From the NCBI RefSeq assembly GCF_900188405.1, contig NZ_FZOF01000036.1, positions 1 to 64,000 on the forward strand: DNA of 64,000 bases. The letters are read 5' to 3'. The notes beneath the pieces are model-generated. The model was not told the DNA's origin and did no database searches. It saw only the letters and a list, made by a program, of their open reading frames with translations. The position numbers were made by a program, and so were the translations under genes. This stretch comes from Actinacidiphila glaucinigra. GTDB lineage: Bacteria; Actinomycetota; Actinomycetes; Streptomycetales; Streptomycetaceae. Shown here one piece after another: positions 36,098-45,261 of the stretch. Position 1 is the stretch's first letter; the number at the start of each line of letters is the position of its first letter.

Positions 36098-36126
36098 GTG
36101 GACGGTAACCGGACGCCCCCGTCCAC
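36098..36126. promoter_or_regulatory. Long dyad GTGGACGG-N13-CCGTCCAC
   Basis: Perfect 8-bp arms separated by 13 bp, in the 135-bp gap between the quinone oxidoreductase and TetR genes. A 29-bp inverted repeat is the size bound by two TetR dimers, as in QacR. A possible -10 (TAAAGT, 36132-36137) lies six bases before the TetR GTG start. Confidence 0.6.
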
Positions 36127-36143
36127 TTGGGTAAAGTGAGAGC

Positions 36144-36773
36144 GTGCCCGATCGTTTGCCTCAGAAGCTGCGTTCCGACGCGAAGGACAACCGCGACCGC
36201 ATCCTCGACGCGGCCCGGGCGTTGTTCTCGGCCGACGGCCTGGACGTGCCGATGCGGGAGATCGCACGCCGTGCCGGGGTGGGACCGGCCACCTTGTACC
36301 GTCGCTTCCCCACCAAGCAGACACTGGTCGCCGAGGCCTTCGCCGACCAGTTGCACGCATGCCGCGCCATCGTCGACGAGGGGTGCGCGGACGCCGATCC
36401 GTGGCGTGGGCTGTGCCTGGTGATCGAGAAGATCTGTGAACTGCACGCACGCGATCGGGGCTTTACGGAAGCCTTCCTGTCGGCCTTCCCCGGTGCGCCC
36501 GATGTCGCGGGACGCGAGTACACGCTGAAGGCGGTCGCAGGCCTGGCCCGGCGAGCCAAGGACGCGGGGCGTCTGCGCTCCGACTTCGTCCTGGACGACC
36601 TCATCCTCATCCTGATGGCCAACAAGGGCATCCACACGCGATCGACCGACGCGCAGGTCATGGCCTCGCGACGCTTCGCGGGACTGGCGATCCAGGCACT
36701 CGAAGCCTGCCCTCACCACGCACCGCTCCCGCCGGCGGCACGACTGGCGACTGGAGCACCGGCGGGCGCGTGA
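36144..36773 (+). CDS. TetR family transcriptional regulator
   Basis: Regulator of 209 residues with the DNA-binding domain DNRDRILDAARALFSADGLD, then MREIARRAGVGPATLYRRFP, a very typical TetR core. The C-terminus belongs to the TetR_C type common near SDR or MDR enzymes. The GTG at 36144 has no ribosome site and lies just behind a -10-like TAAAGT, so the mRNA may be leaderless. Divergent orientation and the dyad at 36098-36126 suggest that it represses the quinone oxidoreductase gene and itself. Confidence 0.92.
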   Translation: MPDRLPQKLRSDAKDNRDRILDAARALFSADGLDVPMREIARRAGVGPATLYRRFPTKQTLVAEAFADQLHACRAIVDEGCADADPWRGLCLVIEKICELHARDRGFTEAFLSAFPGAPDVAGREYTLKAVAGLARRAKDAGRLRSDFVLDDLILILMANKGIHTRSTDAQVMASRRFAGLAIQALEACPHHAPLPPAARLATGAPAGA

Positions 36774-37014
36774 CCGTGCTCATCGCCCGAGAAGCCGAAG
36801 GTGCGGAGGTGGGTGGGTCTGCCATCCGAGTAGAGGACGACAGACGGAGCGGCCGGCGGCCACGCCCACGCCGACGCCATCGGGGCGAGGTTCCGCGCAC
36901 CGGTGATCGCCCGCCCTGGAGTGGCGCCTATGCGGACGCCGTCGGGCGCCCTGTTTCCGGCCCTGCAGTACGGTGCCGGGAGCACGGGCGCACCTACTGA
37001 AAGAGCGTCATCGC

Positions 37015-37809
37015 ATGTGGCAAGTGGTCCTCTACATCAGCCCCATCAGTGCGGTCATGGCAGCACTGCTCCTGTTCGTTCTGTCCTTACTGGGCGTACG
37101 CCTCCGGCAGGAGAAGCCGACCGTCGTCAGGGCGCTGTCCCGGCTCGGGCTCGGAATTTACGTACCCCTGATCGCATTCGCCGTACTGGCCCCCACTCAG
37201 GACCTCGGCTCCGGTGACAATTCCGTATGGCTGATTCCAGGCCAAGGGATCATCTTCGATCGCACGAACATCAGCTCAGACGAGTTCGCCATGTACCTGA
37301 GACTTCAAGTGGCAAACGCCTTGATGTTCACGGTCCTGGCAGTACTGCTGAGGTTCTCCTTCCCCGCTGCCACCAGCAAGACTATCGCTGTGGGCAGCTT
37401 CGCAGCGAGCGTCTGCATCGAATCCTTCCAATGGCTCATGAACGCAGGCAGAGTCGTTGACATCGACGACGTCATGCTCAACACGATCGGCGCATGTGCC
37501 GGGCTCATCATTTGCCAAGTGGCCGCGGTGATCAACAGCCGCGGATACCGCACGATGTCGCGCATGAGAGTGCGTACGGTGCGAACCACAACTGCTTCAA
37601 CGCGCAATGGTCACCGGACAGCCGACAGGTCGCCGCCTGGGACGACGCCGGCCACGACGACAGCCGTCCCGGCCCGTGCACCGAGCCCGGTGGGTCCGCC
37701 TACGAGCCCCAACTCACCGAGGCCGGCCAACGCCAGGTCGGCGCCGCCTACATCGACGCCTTCTTCCGGCGGTATCTCACCGGCGACAAGCGGTTCGACG
37801 CGATGCTGA
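37015..37809 (+). CDS. VanZ-like membrane protein, 3' end fused to foreign sequence
   Basis: Membrane protein with four hydrophobic segments; the VanZ hallmark is in VCIESFQWLMNAGRVVDIDD, then VMLNTIGACAGLIICQV. The ATG at 37015 (MWQVVLYIS) lacks a strong ribosome site. The real protein probably ends near residue 185. The rest of the frame (residues about 190-264, Pro/Ser/Thr-rich) is read out of frame through a hydrolase fragment (37566-37871) and is likely to be meaningless. VanZ-like proteins can give low-level glycopeptide resistance, but most are uncharacterised. The 241-bp gap before it (36774-37014) shows no gene. Confidence 0.7.
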   Translation: MWQVVLYISPISAVMAALLLFVLSLLGVRLRQEKPTVVRALSRLGLGIYVPLIAFAVLAPTQDLGSGDNSVWLIPGQGIIFDRTNISSDEFAMYLRLQVANALMFTVLAVLLRFSFPAATSKTIAVGSFAASVCIESFQWLMNAGRVVDIDDVMLNTIGACAGLIICQVAAVINSRGYRTMSRMRVRTVRTTTASTRNGHRTADRSPPGTTPATTTAVPARAPSPVGPPTSPNSPRPANARSAPPTSTPSSGGISPATSGSTRC

Positions 37810-37871
37810 CCGGAAGGCGCCACCCGCCGGCACACATCGCCCCCGTCGACGTGACGGCCGACCGGCCCTGA
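37566..37871 (+). pseudogene. C-terminal fragment of a secreted alpha/beta-hydrolase-like protein
   Basis: In the frame ending at 37871, ESAYGANHNCFNAQWSPDS is followed by LTEAGQRQVGAAYIDAFFRR and YLTGDKRFDAMLTGRRHPP. This resembles the C-terminal part of large actinomycete hydrolases that contain GANHNxxN and an FFRRYL motif. The N-terminal part is absent; the sequence upstream is the VanZ-like gene in another frame. It is a truncated relic joined to that gene. The family assignment is from memory of similar proteins and is tentative. Confidence 0.5.
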
Positions 37872-37932
37872 CGTCGCGCGGCTGTCCCTTCTCCCGGACC
37901 TGCCGGGAGAAGGGACAGCGCACGCCTGCAAA

Positions 37933-38058
37933 ATGCGTTGGTGGACCACGGCGGCCGTTGCTACTCTCCCGGAGGCCGTGCGAGTGAACGAGGAGGTGGT
38001 ACCCGTGAACGCAGTTTCGACATGGGTGCTCCCCTCCGGGGTCACGGTCGGGCGGTAG
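37933..38058 (+). CDS. Possible short peptide with perfect ribosome site
   Basis: A short frame ends at 38058. The inner GTG at 38005 has AGGAGGTG six bases upstream, a perfect Shine-Dalgarno, and would give a 17-residue peptide (NAVSTWVLPSGVTVGR after the start residue). ATG at 37933 would give 41 residues (MRWWTTAAVATL). It ends 45 bp before the hydrolase at 38104 and may be a leader peptide or simply a relic. I do not recognise it. Confidence 0.35.
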   Translation: MRWWTTAAVATLPEAVRVNEEVVPVNAVSTWVLPSGVTVGR

Positions 38059-38103
38059 GTCGTCCGGGAGCGCCGTTCAAGAGCACTCCCGAAAGGCTCG
38101 ACC

Positions 38104-38829
38104 ATGCACTTCATTTCTGAACAGCGTCTCGACGACGGCGTCCTCGAGCGCGAGTTCACCCTCGGCGAGATCCCCGGCACCCTGTGGACGCCTGAATCCG
38201 CCGCACCGCTCCCGCTGGTTCTGATGTCCCACAACAACGGCCTGCCGAAGGCGGATCCCCGTATGGTGGCCCGGGCCCGGTACACCGCGGCACGCGGCTA
38301 CGCGGTGGCCAGCATCGACGCCGCCGGGTGCGGCGACCGTCCGCGTTCCGCCGCCGACGAGCGGGCCCGTGCCGAGCTCCGGCGGGCGATGCAGGCCGGT
38401 GAGCCGGTCGACGAGATCTTCGAGTCCTTCATCGGCCCGCTGGTCGAGAACGCGGTCCCGGAATGGCGGGCCACTTTGGACGCCCTCCTTGAGCTGCCCG
38501 GGATCGGCGGCCCCGTCGGGTACTCCGGGGGGTGGACCGCCCTCGGCATTCGACTGGCGGTGGCCGAGCCGCGGATCGCGGCCGCGGGCTTCTTCGCCGG
38601 GGGGTTTGTGCCTCGTGCGCAGCGCGAGGAGGCCCGGCAGGTCACCATTCCGCTGTTGCTGCTGCTGCAGTGGGACGACGAAGGGAACCCCCGGCAACGG
38701 GCCCTGGACCTGTTCGAGGCCTTCGGCAGCAAGGAGAAGACGCTGCACGCCAATCTGGGAGGGCACACCGGTACCCCGTGGTTCGAGCTGGAGGACGGGT
38801 GCCGCTTCCTGGACCGGCATCTGAAGTGA
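38104..38829 (+). CDS. Alpha/beta hydrolase (dienelactone hydrolase-like)
   Basis: Cytoplasmic hydrolase of 241 residues. The nucleophile elbow is GYSGG with Ser as the nucleophile, an oxyanion-loop candidate is LVLMSHNNGLP, and the acid/His pair is probably in WDDEGNPRQ and LGGHTGTPWFE. It has no signal peptide. The ATG at 38104 follows AAAGG at 7 nt. It is convergent with the AraC-type gene, with a strong hairpin between the two. The substrate is unknown. Confidence 0.88.
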   Translation: MHFISEQRLDDGVLEREFTLGEIPGTLWTPESAAPLPLVLMSHNNGLPKADPRMVARARYTAARGYAVASIDAAGCGDRPRSAADERARAELRRAMQAGEPVDEIFESFIGPLVENAVPEWRATLDALLELPGIGGPVGYSGGWTALGIRLAVAEPRIAAAGFFAGGFVPRAQREEARQVTIPLLLLLQWDDEGNPRQRALDLFEAFGSKEKTLHANLGGHTGTPWFELEDGCRFLDRHLK

Positions 38830-38887
38830 GGCCGGGCCGTCCGGCGGGCCGCGGCGTTCCTTGACGGCGGTGGCCTGCGGATGCACA

Positions 38888-38925
38888 GCCGCCCCGATCG
38901 CGGCGACCGCCGCGATCGGGGCGGC
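38888..38925. terminator. Strong hairpin, 17-bp perfect stem, between convergent genes
   Basis: GCCGCCCCGATCGCGGC, loop GACC, and its exact reverse complement. It lies between the convergent hydrolase and AraC-type genes and should stop transcription from both sides. Confidence 0.85.
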
Positions 38926-38973
38926 GTTCGGCCTCCGGCGCCGCCATCGGCTGGGCGCTGCGGTGACCCCGGG

Positions 38974-39999
38974 TCACTTGCCGGGTCGCTGGGGGAGGGA
39001 GCCGGTGGCCGGCAGGGGTGCAGCCTGCGGGATGCCGGCCTGCCGCCACTGCGCGGGGGAGAGGCCGTAGACCGTACGGAAGGTGCGGCTGAAGTGGGCG
39101 TGGCTGGCGAAGCCCCAGCGGTGCGCGATGGACGCCACCGTCTGCCCCGCGAGTTCGGGGCGTACGAGGTCCCTGCGGCAGGCCTCCAGCCTGAGGCGCT
39201 GGATCCAGCGGCCGACGGTCATCGGCTCGTTCTGGAAGAGCTGGTACAGGTAGCGGACGGAGATGTGGTGCACGGCCGCGACTGTGGCCGGGGCGAGGGT
39301 GGGCTCGTCCAGGTGGGCGCGGATGTATGCGCGGAGGCGTTGCAGGAGGGCCTGTTCCACCGCGGCCTGTTCGCCGGTGGTTCCCTCCAGGGCGATCAGG
39401 GCCGTGAGCACGTCGACGATCCCCTGCCTGAGGAATTCCGTGGAGGCCGGTGCGAAGTTGCAGTGGTCCGGTGCGCGGATGCAGCGGTCCGTGATCGTGA
39501 CGAGCCCGTTGACGTACGACGCGAGGATTCCGCTGATTCCCTGGCCGGGGGAGTAGGCCCGGCCGGTGGTCAGGAGCAGTGCCGAGTCGGGGAGTTCCAC
39601 CAGCTGGCGGGGGACGGTGGCCACGTGTTGCCGTACGGGGCAGGTGAAGTCCAGGACGTAGGGCCTGCGGGTGTCGAGGATGACGAGCTGGCCGGCCGCG
39701 ATCGGGGTTTCCCGGCCGTCTTGGGTGGCGATGCCGTACCCGGTCCTTTGGAGGCTGACGACCAGGGAGTCGTCGCCGTCCGCGGCGATGAGTGGCGCGG
39801 TGCGCGCCATCCGTTGCGGGCTGGCCTCCAGGGACCCGACCTGGACGCCCGCGACGCATGCCTGTCGTATGGTGCCGTGGATCTTGGTTTCCGCCTGTGT
39901 GTGGACCTCCAGCCGTATGAAGGCCTTGCCTACGGCGTCCGTCCAGTACTCGGCCCGCTCGGCGGGTGGTTTTTTGTCGGTGCAGAATGCTTGGATCAC
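38974..39999 (-). CDS. AraC family transcriptional regulator
   Basis: Regulator of 341 residues with an AraC-binding-like N-terminal domain (start VIQAFCTDKKPPAERAEYW) and a C-terminal double helix-turn-helix, the second being GFASHAHFSRTFRTVYGLSP. This domain order is that of NphR/FeaR-like activators of catabolic genes. The GTG at 39999 has AGGA five bases upstream; longer frames to 40335 read through unlikely sequence. The gap of 387 bp to the GntR gene shows nothing. Its target is not obvious and could lie elsewhere. Confidence 0.88.
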   Translation of the reverse strand: MIQAFCTDKKPPAERAEYWTDAVGKAFIRLEVHTQAETKIHGTIRQACVAGVQVGSLEASPQRMARTAPLIAADGDDSLVVSLQRTGYGIATQDGRETPIAAGQLVILDTRRPYVLDFTCPVRQHVATVPRQLVELPDSALLLTTGRAYSPGQGISGILASYVNGLVTITDRCIRAPDHCNFAPASTEFLRQGIVDVLTALIALEGTTGEQAAVEQALLQRLRAYIRAHLDEPTLAPATVAAVHHISVRYLYQLFQNEPMTVGRWIQRLRLEACRRDLVRPELAGQTVASIAHRWGFASHAHFSRTFRTVYGLSPAQWRQAGIPQAAPLPATGSLPQRPGK

Positions 40000-40386
40000 G
40001 ATGTCCTCGCGAGTTGCCAGGAGGCATTGGGCCCCCTGGAAGCTGCGCGGGGTGCGACATTGGGGACCCCTTACGCTGCCACCGTAAAGTCCGGTCGCGG
40101 TTTCGGGCGGCCTGCCGGGCGGGAGTGCGGGACATCCGTGGATATGTGGCGCGGAGGCTGCGGGATTCCCGCTGTGCGGCCATGTGCAACCCTGCATGGT
40201 GTTGCGATCGCCGACGCGCTCGTGTCCGCGGAGGCCGATGCCCTCTGGAACGCGGAATACGCGCAGGTCAGTGACGAAAGCGCCAACGATCGCAACAGAA
40301 ATCGTCCGCGCGAGTGGGGCACGGGCGGCCGACACGGTCGAGCTGGAAGGGGCCGGCTCCGCTGCTCCTGCGCGGGACCCTTTTCG
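40000..40386. other. Intergenic stretch before AraC gene
   Basis: Gap of 387 bp between the AraC-type gene (upstream side) and the end of the GntR gene. I see no gene and no clear dyad. Confidence 0.4.
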
Positions 40387-41064
40387 TCAGCGGACCGGTC
40401 GCGGGGGGAAGCGGACCCTGGTGTCCTGGGTGTGGGCGCGCATGACCTGCTGGGCACGAGTGTCGTCGCGGTCGGCGATGGCCGCGATCAGTTCGCGATG
40501 CTCCACCCAGGCTTGATGGACCACGGGTGTGTAGTACCGGCGAACCCTGTTCTCGACATGGGCTGCCAAGTCTGCGAGGACCGCGTTCCCCGCCAGTTCC
40601 ATGACGCAGGCGTGGAACGTGGCATTCGCGGCGACCGCTCCCTCCACGTCGTCGGCGGCGACAGCCGCCTCGCCCGTCGCACACAGGCTGTCGAGCCGCG
40701 CAAGTCCATCGGCGGACGCGCCGACCGCGGCCAGGCGTGCTCCCTCGGTCTCCAGCAGGGCACGGACGACGAAGAGCTGGTCGGTCTCCACACCGGTCGG
40801 CTCGTGGACGAAGGCACCCTGCGCCGGGCGGAGGTCCACCCACCCCTCGGCGTTGAGCCGTTGCAGCGCCTCGTGGACGGGCTGCCGGGAGACCCCAAGA
40901 CGGGCCGCGAGCTCGCTCTCCACAAGATGCCGGCCTGGACGCAGCGTCCGTGAACTGACCAGCTCCAGCAGCGCCTGGTACACCTGCTCGCGCAACGGCC
41001 CGGGGCGCTCCAGCTTGGGGACGGTTCCTTGCGGCAGCCCGTTGAACGGCATCTCGGCCTCCAC
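40387..41064 (-). CDS. GntR family regulator, FadR (FCD) subfamily
   Basis: Regulator of 225 residues. The winged helix lies at residues 20-90 (LRPGRHLVESELAARLGVSR, then QPVHEALQRLNAEGWVDL), and the FCD effector domain at 100-215 has the metal-binding His residues in NATFHACVMELAGN and HRELIAAI. FadR-type regulators bind carboxylates and repress degradation genes. It is divergent from an SDR gene (41357) with a 292-bp gap; control of that SDR is probable. The first ATG, 41064, is used; the ATG four codons later is also possible. Confidence 0.92.
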   Translation of the reverse strand: MEAEMPFNGLPQGTVPKLERPGPLREQVYQALLELVSSRTLRPGRHLVESELAARLGVSRQPVHEALQRLNAEGWVDLRPAQGAFVHEPTGVETDQLFVVRALLETEGARLAAVGASADGLARLDSLCATGEAAVAADDVEGAVAANATFHACVMELAGNAVLADLAAHVENRVRRYYTPVVHQAWVEHRELIAAIADRDDTRAQQVMRAHTQDTRVRFPPRPVR

Positions 41065-41356
41065 TGGTCCCTTTGATGTCCCTACTGCGTTGCACCCAGC
41101 AGGCGTTGGGCAAAGTATCGACCTGTCCAGGACGCGTGAGAAGTCGATCGGGGCCCCGTCGGGTTGTGGCGCCGTGGTGGCCGCGGCAGGGCGGACAGCC
41201 GGTGAAGATGCGCCGCGGTACGTCTGCCATCAGGATGAGGAGACGGTAGATGGGGTATCGGCAATGTGCGCGGTGGTGCTCCCCAGCAAGCGTGACCGAC
41301 TGTTGACCGTACGGGACCGCCCGCAGCCTCGCACAGGGACGAGAGGCAAGCACGTC

Positions 41357-42103
41357 ATGAGCGAGGCAGAGCAAGGGGCCGGCCGCGTGGTCATCGTCAC
41401 CGGTGGTACGCGGGGCATGGGCCGTGAGACGGCCGGCTATCTCGCGCGGAACGGCTACCGGGTCGTGGTGAACTACGCCGGGAACGAAGCGCAGGCGAAC
41501 GAGACCGTCGAGGAGATCACCGCCGGCGGCGGGACGGTCGTGGCGAAACGTGCGGACGTCGCGGACGAGGTCGCGGTCTCGGCCATGTTCGACGAGGTGG
41601 AGGCCGAGTTCGGGGGAGTCGACGTCGTGGTCCACGCGGCAGGGGTCATGCCGGTCGGCCCGATGGTCGACTTCGACCTCGCCCAGCTCGACCGGCTGCT
41701 GAATGTCAACATCCGCGGCACCTACGTGGTGAACCAGCAGGCCGCGAAACGGCTCCGCTCCGGCGGCGCCATCATCAACTTCTCCAGCTCCATCACCAGG
41801 TTCAGCCGGCCCGGCTACACCGCGTACGCGGCGACCAAGGGCGCGGTCCAGGCCATGGCCCTGATCCTCGCGCGCGAACTGCGGGGGCGGGACATCACCG
41901 TCAACGTGGTGGCCCCCGGCCCCATCGCCACCCCGCTGTTCTTCGAGGGGAAGAGCCAGGAGGTGATCGACCGCATCTCCGCCGAGCCGCCGCTCGGGCG
42001 CCTCGGCGAGCCGGACGACGTCTCCGGGACGGTCGCCTTCCTCGCCGGCCCCGGCCGCTGGATCAATGGCCAGACCCTCTTCATCAACGGCGGAGCCATT
42101 TGA
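41357..42103 (+). CDS. SDR family oxidoreductase, 3-oxoacyl-ACP reductase-like
   Basis: Short-chain dehydrogenase of 248 residues: TGGTRGMG, VHAAG, catalytic Ser in FSSSITRFS, YAATK with Tyr and Lys, and a C-terminal GQTLFINGGAI. This is the usual FabG-like pattern. The ATG at 41357 is chosen from the cofactor-motif distance; GAGAGG lies upstream. It is divergent from the GntR regulator gene. The substrate is unknown; a carboxylic-acid-linked pathway is a guess from the regulator. Confidence 0.92.
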   Translation: MSEAEQGAGRVVIVTGGTRGMGRETAGYLARNGYRVVVNYAGNEAQANETVEEITAGGGTVVAKRADVADEVAVSAMFDEVEAEFGGVDVVVHAAGVMPVGPMVDFDLAQLDRLLNVNIRGTYVVNQQAAKRLRSGGAIINFSSSITRFSRPGYTAYAATKGAVQAMALILARELRGRDITVNVVAPGPIATPLFFEGKSQEVIDRISAEPPLGRLGEPDDVSGTVAFLAGPGRWINGQTLFINGGAI

Positions 42104-42148
42104 GAGCCGTCGCCTGCGGCTGTCGTCCCGCAGTCCACGCCGTGATGC

Positions 42149-42676
42149 TCACCGCTCGAAGGTGCCGTACATGGTCGCCCGCGCGATCGCGTGCGTGAAC
42201 AGCTGGAACTCCATGAGCGCGGGGGCTGTCGCCTCTGACACGTCCAGCTTCTCCACGTCGACGGCGTGCACCACGAGGAAGTAGCGGTCCGGGCCGTTGC
42301 CCGGGGGTGTCGCCGGACCGAGGTACCTCCGGTAGCCGGCGTCGTTGGGCAGCGTCACCGCTCCGCCCGGCAGCTCCCTTCCGTCACCCGCCCCGGCCGG
42401 CAGGCCGGTCACGGAGGCGGGGAGGTTGGCCACGGCCCAGTGCCAGAAGCCCGAGGCGGTGGGCACGTCGGGGTCGAACATCGCGACCGTGAAACTGCGG
42501 GTCCCCTCGGGGAACCCGGACCAGCTCAGCTGCGGTGAGACGTCCGATCCGCCCGCGCCCAGGATGCCGCTCACGTGCTCGCGCGCCAGTTGCCCGCCGT
42601 TGGCCAGGGACCGCGAGGTCAGCGTGAAACCCGGGATCGGCGGCATGAAGTCGTAGGGGGCATAGGGCTTGATCAT
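42149..42676 (-). CDS. YbhB/YbcL-type PEBP protein
   Basis: Phosphatidylethanolamine-binding-protein fold of 175 residues. The ligand-binding motifs are SPQLSWSGFPEGTRSFTVAM, DPDVPTASGFWHWAV and the later PPGNGPDRYFLVVHAVDV. Bacterial members are small cytoplasmic or periplasmic proteins of uncertain function, called Raf-kinase-inhibitor-like by homology. The start at 42676 follows GAGGGAC. It is convergent with the SDR gene, and a tandem 13-bp repeat lies 70 bp upstream of its start. Confidence 0.92.
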   Translation of the reverse strand: MIKPYAPYDFMPPIPGFTLTSRSLANGGQLAREHVSGILGAGGSDVSPQLSWSGFPEGTRSFTVAMFDPDVPTASGFWHWAVANLPASVTGLPAGAGDGRELPGGAVTLPNDAGYRRYLGPATPPGNGPDRYFLVVHAVDVEKLDVSEATAPALMEFQLFTHAIARATMYGTFER

Positions 42677-42747
42677 GACGGTCCCTCGCTCTCGGCTACG
42701 ACCTGCCGTCCGCGTTGGCGCCGATCCAGACGGTCATTTCCACGCTA

Positions 42748-42773
42748 GGACCGGCCATTCGGACCGGCAATTC
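42748..42773. repeat. Tandem 13-bp direct repeat
   Basis: GGACCGGCCATTC is directly followed by GGACCGGCAATTC, 12 of 13 identical. It lies 72 bp upstream of the PEBP gene in the 336-bp divergent gap before the alcohol dehydrogenase. It may be a regulator site; the rest of the gap shows no gene. Confidence 0.5.
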
Positions 42774-43012
42774 AGTTCGCGGCGGCCACGCATCCGGCAT
42801 GGCACGCACTCAATCGAGTCACGGAAGGTGACCGGACGCCGGCGGATGGTGCCACCATGCCTGCGGCTCCGGATGCGCGCCGATGGCAGGCGCAGGACGC
42901 TGGAGACATCCGAAGCGGAGCGGCGGCAACGTCGACCGGCGCAGCATCCCGAGACCGTCCCGCTGAGCCGGCACGTCGCGCTGCCGCTCGCCGACGAAAG
43001 CGAGGCACTCCT

Positions 43013-44086
43013 ATGCAGATGCAAGCAGCCCGTATGCATGGCTACAAAGAGCCCCTTCGAATCGAAGACGTCCCCATGCCCGACCCGGCGCCCGACGAGA
43101 TCCTGCTGAAGGTCGCGGCGACAGGCATGTGCCGCAGTGACTATCAGCTCCTCAACGGTTACTTCGAAGTGCCCTTCCCCGTGGACCTCCCCTACATCCC
43201 CGGCCACGAGGTCACCGGCCGGGTGGCCGGCCTGGGCGGCGCCGTACCGAAGTCGGTGGGCTACTCCGAGGGCGACATGGTCGTGGTCAACCCCAGCTGG
43301 GGCGACGGCACATGCCGCCAGTGCCGGGAAGGCAACGAGCAACTGTGCAGCGGCAACGGCAGGTGGGTGGGCTTCGGACCCCCCGGAGGCTTCGCCGAGT
43401 ACATGGCCGTGCAATGCCGGCACGCGATACCCGTATCGGAGAACGCGGCGAAGACGCCCGAGGTCCTCGCCCCGATGACCGACGCGGGCATGACCCCGTA
43501 CCGCGGGATGCGCAAGCTCCGGGACACCGGCAAGCTCGGTCCCGGCCGCACCGTCGCCGTCACCGGTATCGGAGGCCTGGGCAGCTACGCCGTCCAGTAC
43601 GCGAAACTCCTCGGCAGCGGAGCGACCGTGGTCGCCCTCGCCCGCAAGGACGACAAGCTGGACGTGGCGAAGGAGAACGGCGCCGACCACGGGATCAACG
43701 TCCGCGACAAGTCCACCGAGGCCATCCAGGACGAGCTGGAGCGGCTCACCGGCCGCAGGACGATCGACGCCGTCCTGGACTGCGTCGGCAGCACCGCGTC
43801 CGTCTCCATGGGGTTCGACCTGCTGGGCCCCGAAGGAGTGCTGGCGGCCGTCGGCCTCATGAGCCACCACGTCGAGCACAAGCAGTTCCCCTTCGTGGGG
43901 ACGGAGCTGACCTACCTCGGTTCCTTCTGGGGCAACCACCTGGACCTCGTCGAGGTGCTCTCCCTCGCCGAAGCCGGTCTCGTCAAGCACAACGTCACCA
44001 AGGTCGGACTGGAGGACGTCAACGACAACCTGGAGGCCCTGGGGCGCGGCGACGTCGTCGGTCGCCTGGTCATCGTCTTCGAGTAG
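43013..44086 (+). CDS. Zinc-dependent alcohol dehydrogenase (MDR)
   Basis: Medium-chain dehydrogenase of 357 residues. Catalytic zinc ligands are Cys in GMCRSDYQ and His/Glu in GHEVTG. The structural zinc loop reads GTCRQCREGNEQLC, with three Cys; the position of the first Cys is Asp. The Rossmann motif is GIGGLGSYAVQYAK. It oxidises a primary or secondary alcohol with NAD. The ATG at 43013 has GAGG seven bases upstream; one at 43019 is also possible. It is transcribed alone, with a terminator against the mod operon. Confidence 0.93.
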   Translation: MQMQAARMHGYKEPLRIEDVPMPDPAPDEILLKVAATGMCRSDYQLLNGYFEVPFPVDLPYIPGHEVTGRVAGLGGAVPKSVGYSEGDMVVVNPSWGDGTCRQCREGNEQLCSGNGRWVGFGPPGGFAEYMAVQCRHAIPVSENAAKTPEVLAPMTDAGMTPYRGMRKLRDTGKLGPGRTVAVTGIGGLGSYAVQYAKLLGSGATVVALARKDDKLDVAKENGADHGINVRDKSTEAIQDELERLTGRRTIDAVLDCVGSTASVSMGFDLLGPEGVLAAVGLMSHHVEHKQFPFVGTELTYLGSFWGNHLDLVEVLSLAEAGLVKHNVTKVGLEDVNDNLEALGRGDVVGRLVIVFE

Positions 44087-44092
44087 CACCCA

Positions 44093-44111
44093 GGGGCGGG
44101 CAACCCGCCTC
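44093..44111. terminator. Bidirectional terminator between alcohol dehydrogenase and modC
   Basis: GGCGGG-CAA-CCCGCC gives a 6-bp stem, extended by a G-T and a G-C pair. It sits in the 83-bp gap between the convergent genes. Confidence 0.65.
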
Positions 44112-44169
44112 AGCGGCTGCCTGCCCTCCCCGGATGGCTCTCATGCCCCCGCCCCGTCCCCGAGCGCTG

Positions 44170-45257
<1,088 letters not shown>

Positions 45258-45261
<4 letters not shown>

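Noticed and set aside
37611..38285. 224-codon minus-strand frame over the VanZ/hydrolase junction
   Set aside because: It spans two plus-strand features and has no recognisable pattern or ribosome site.
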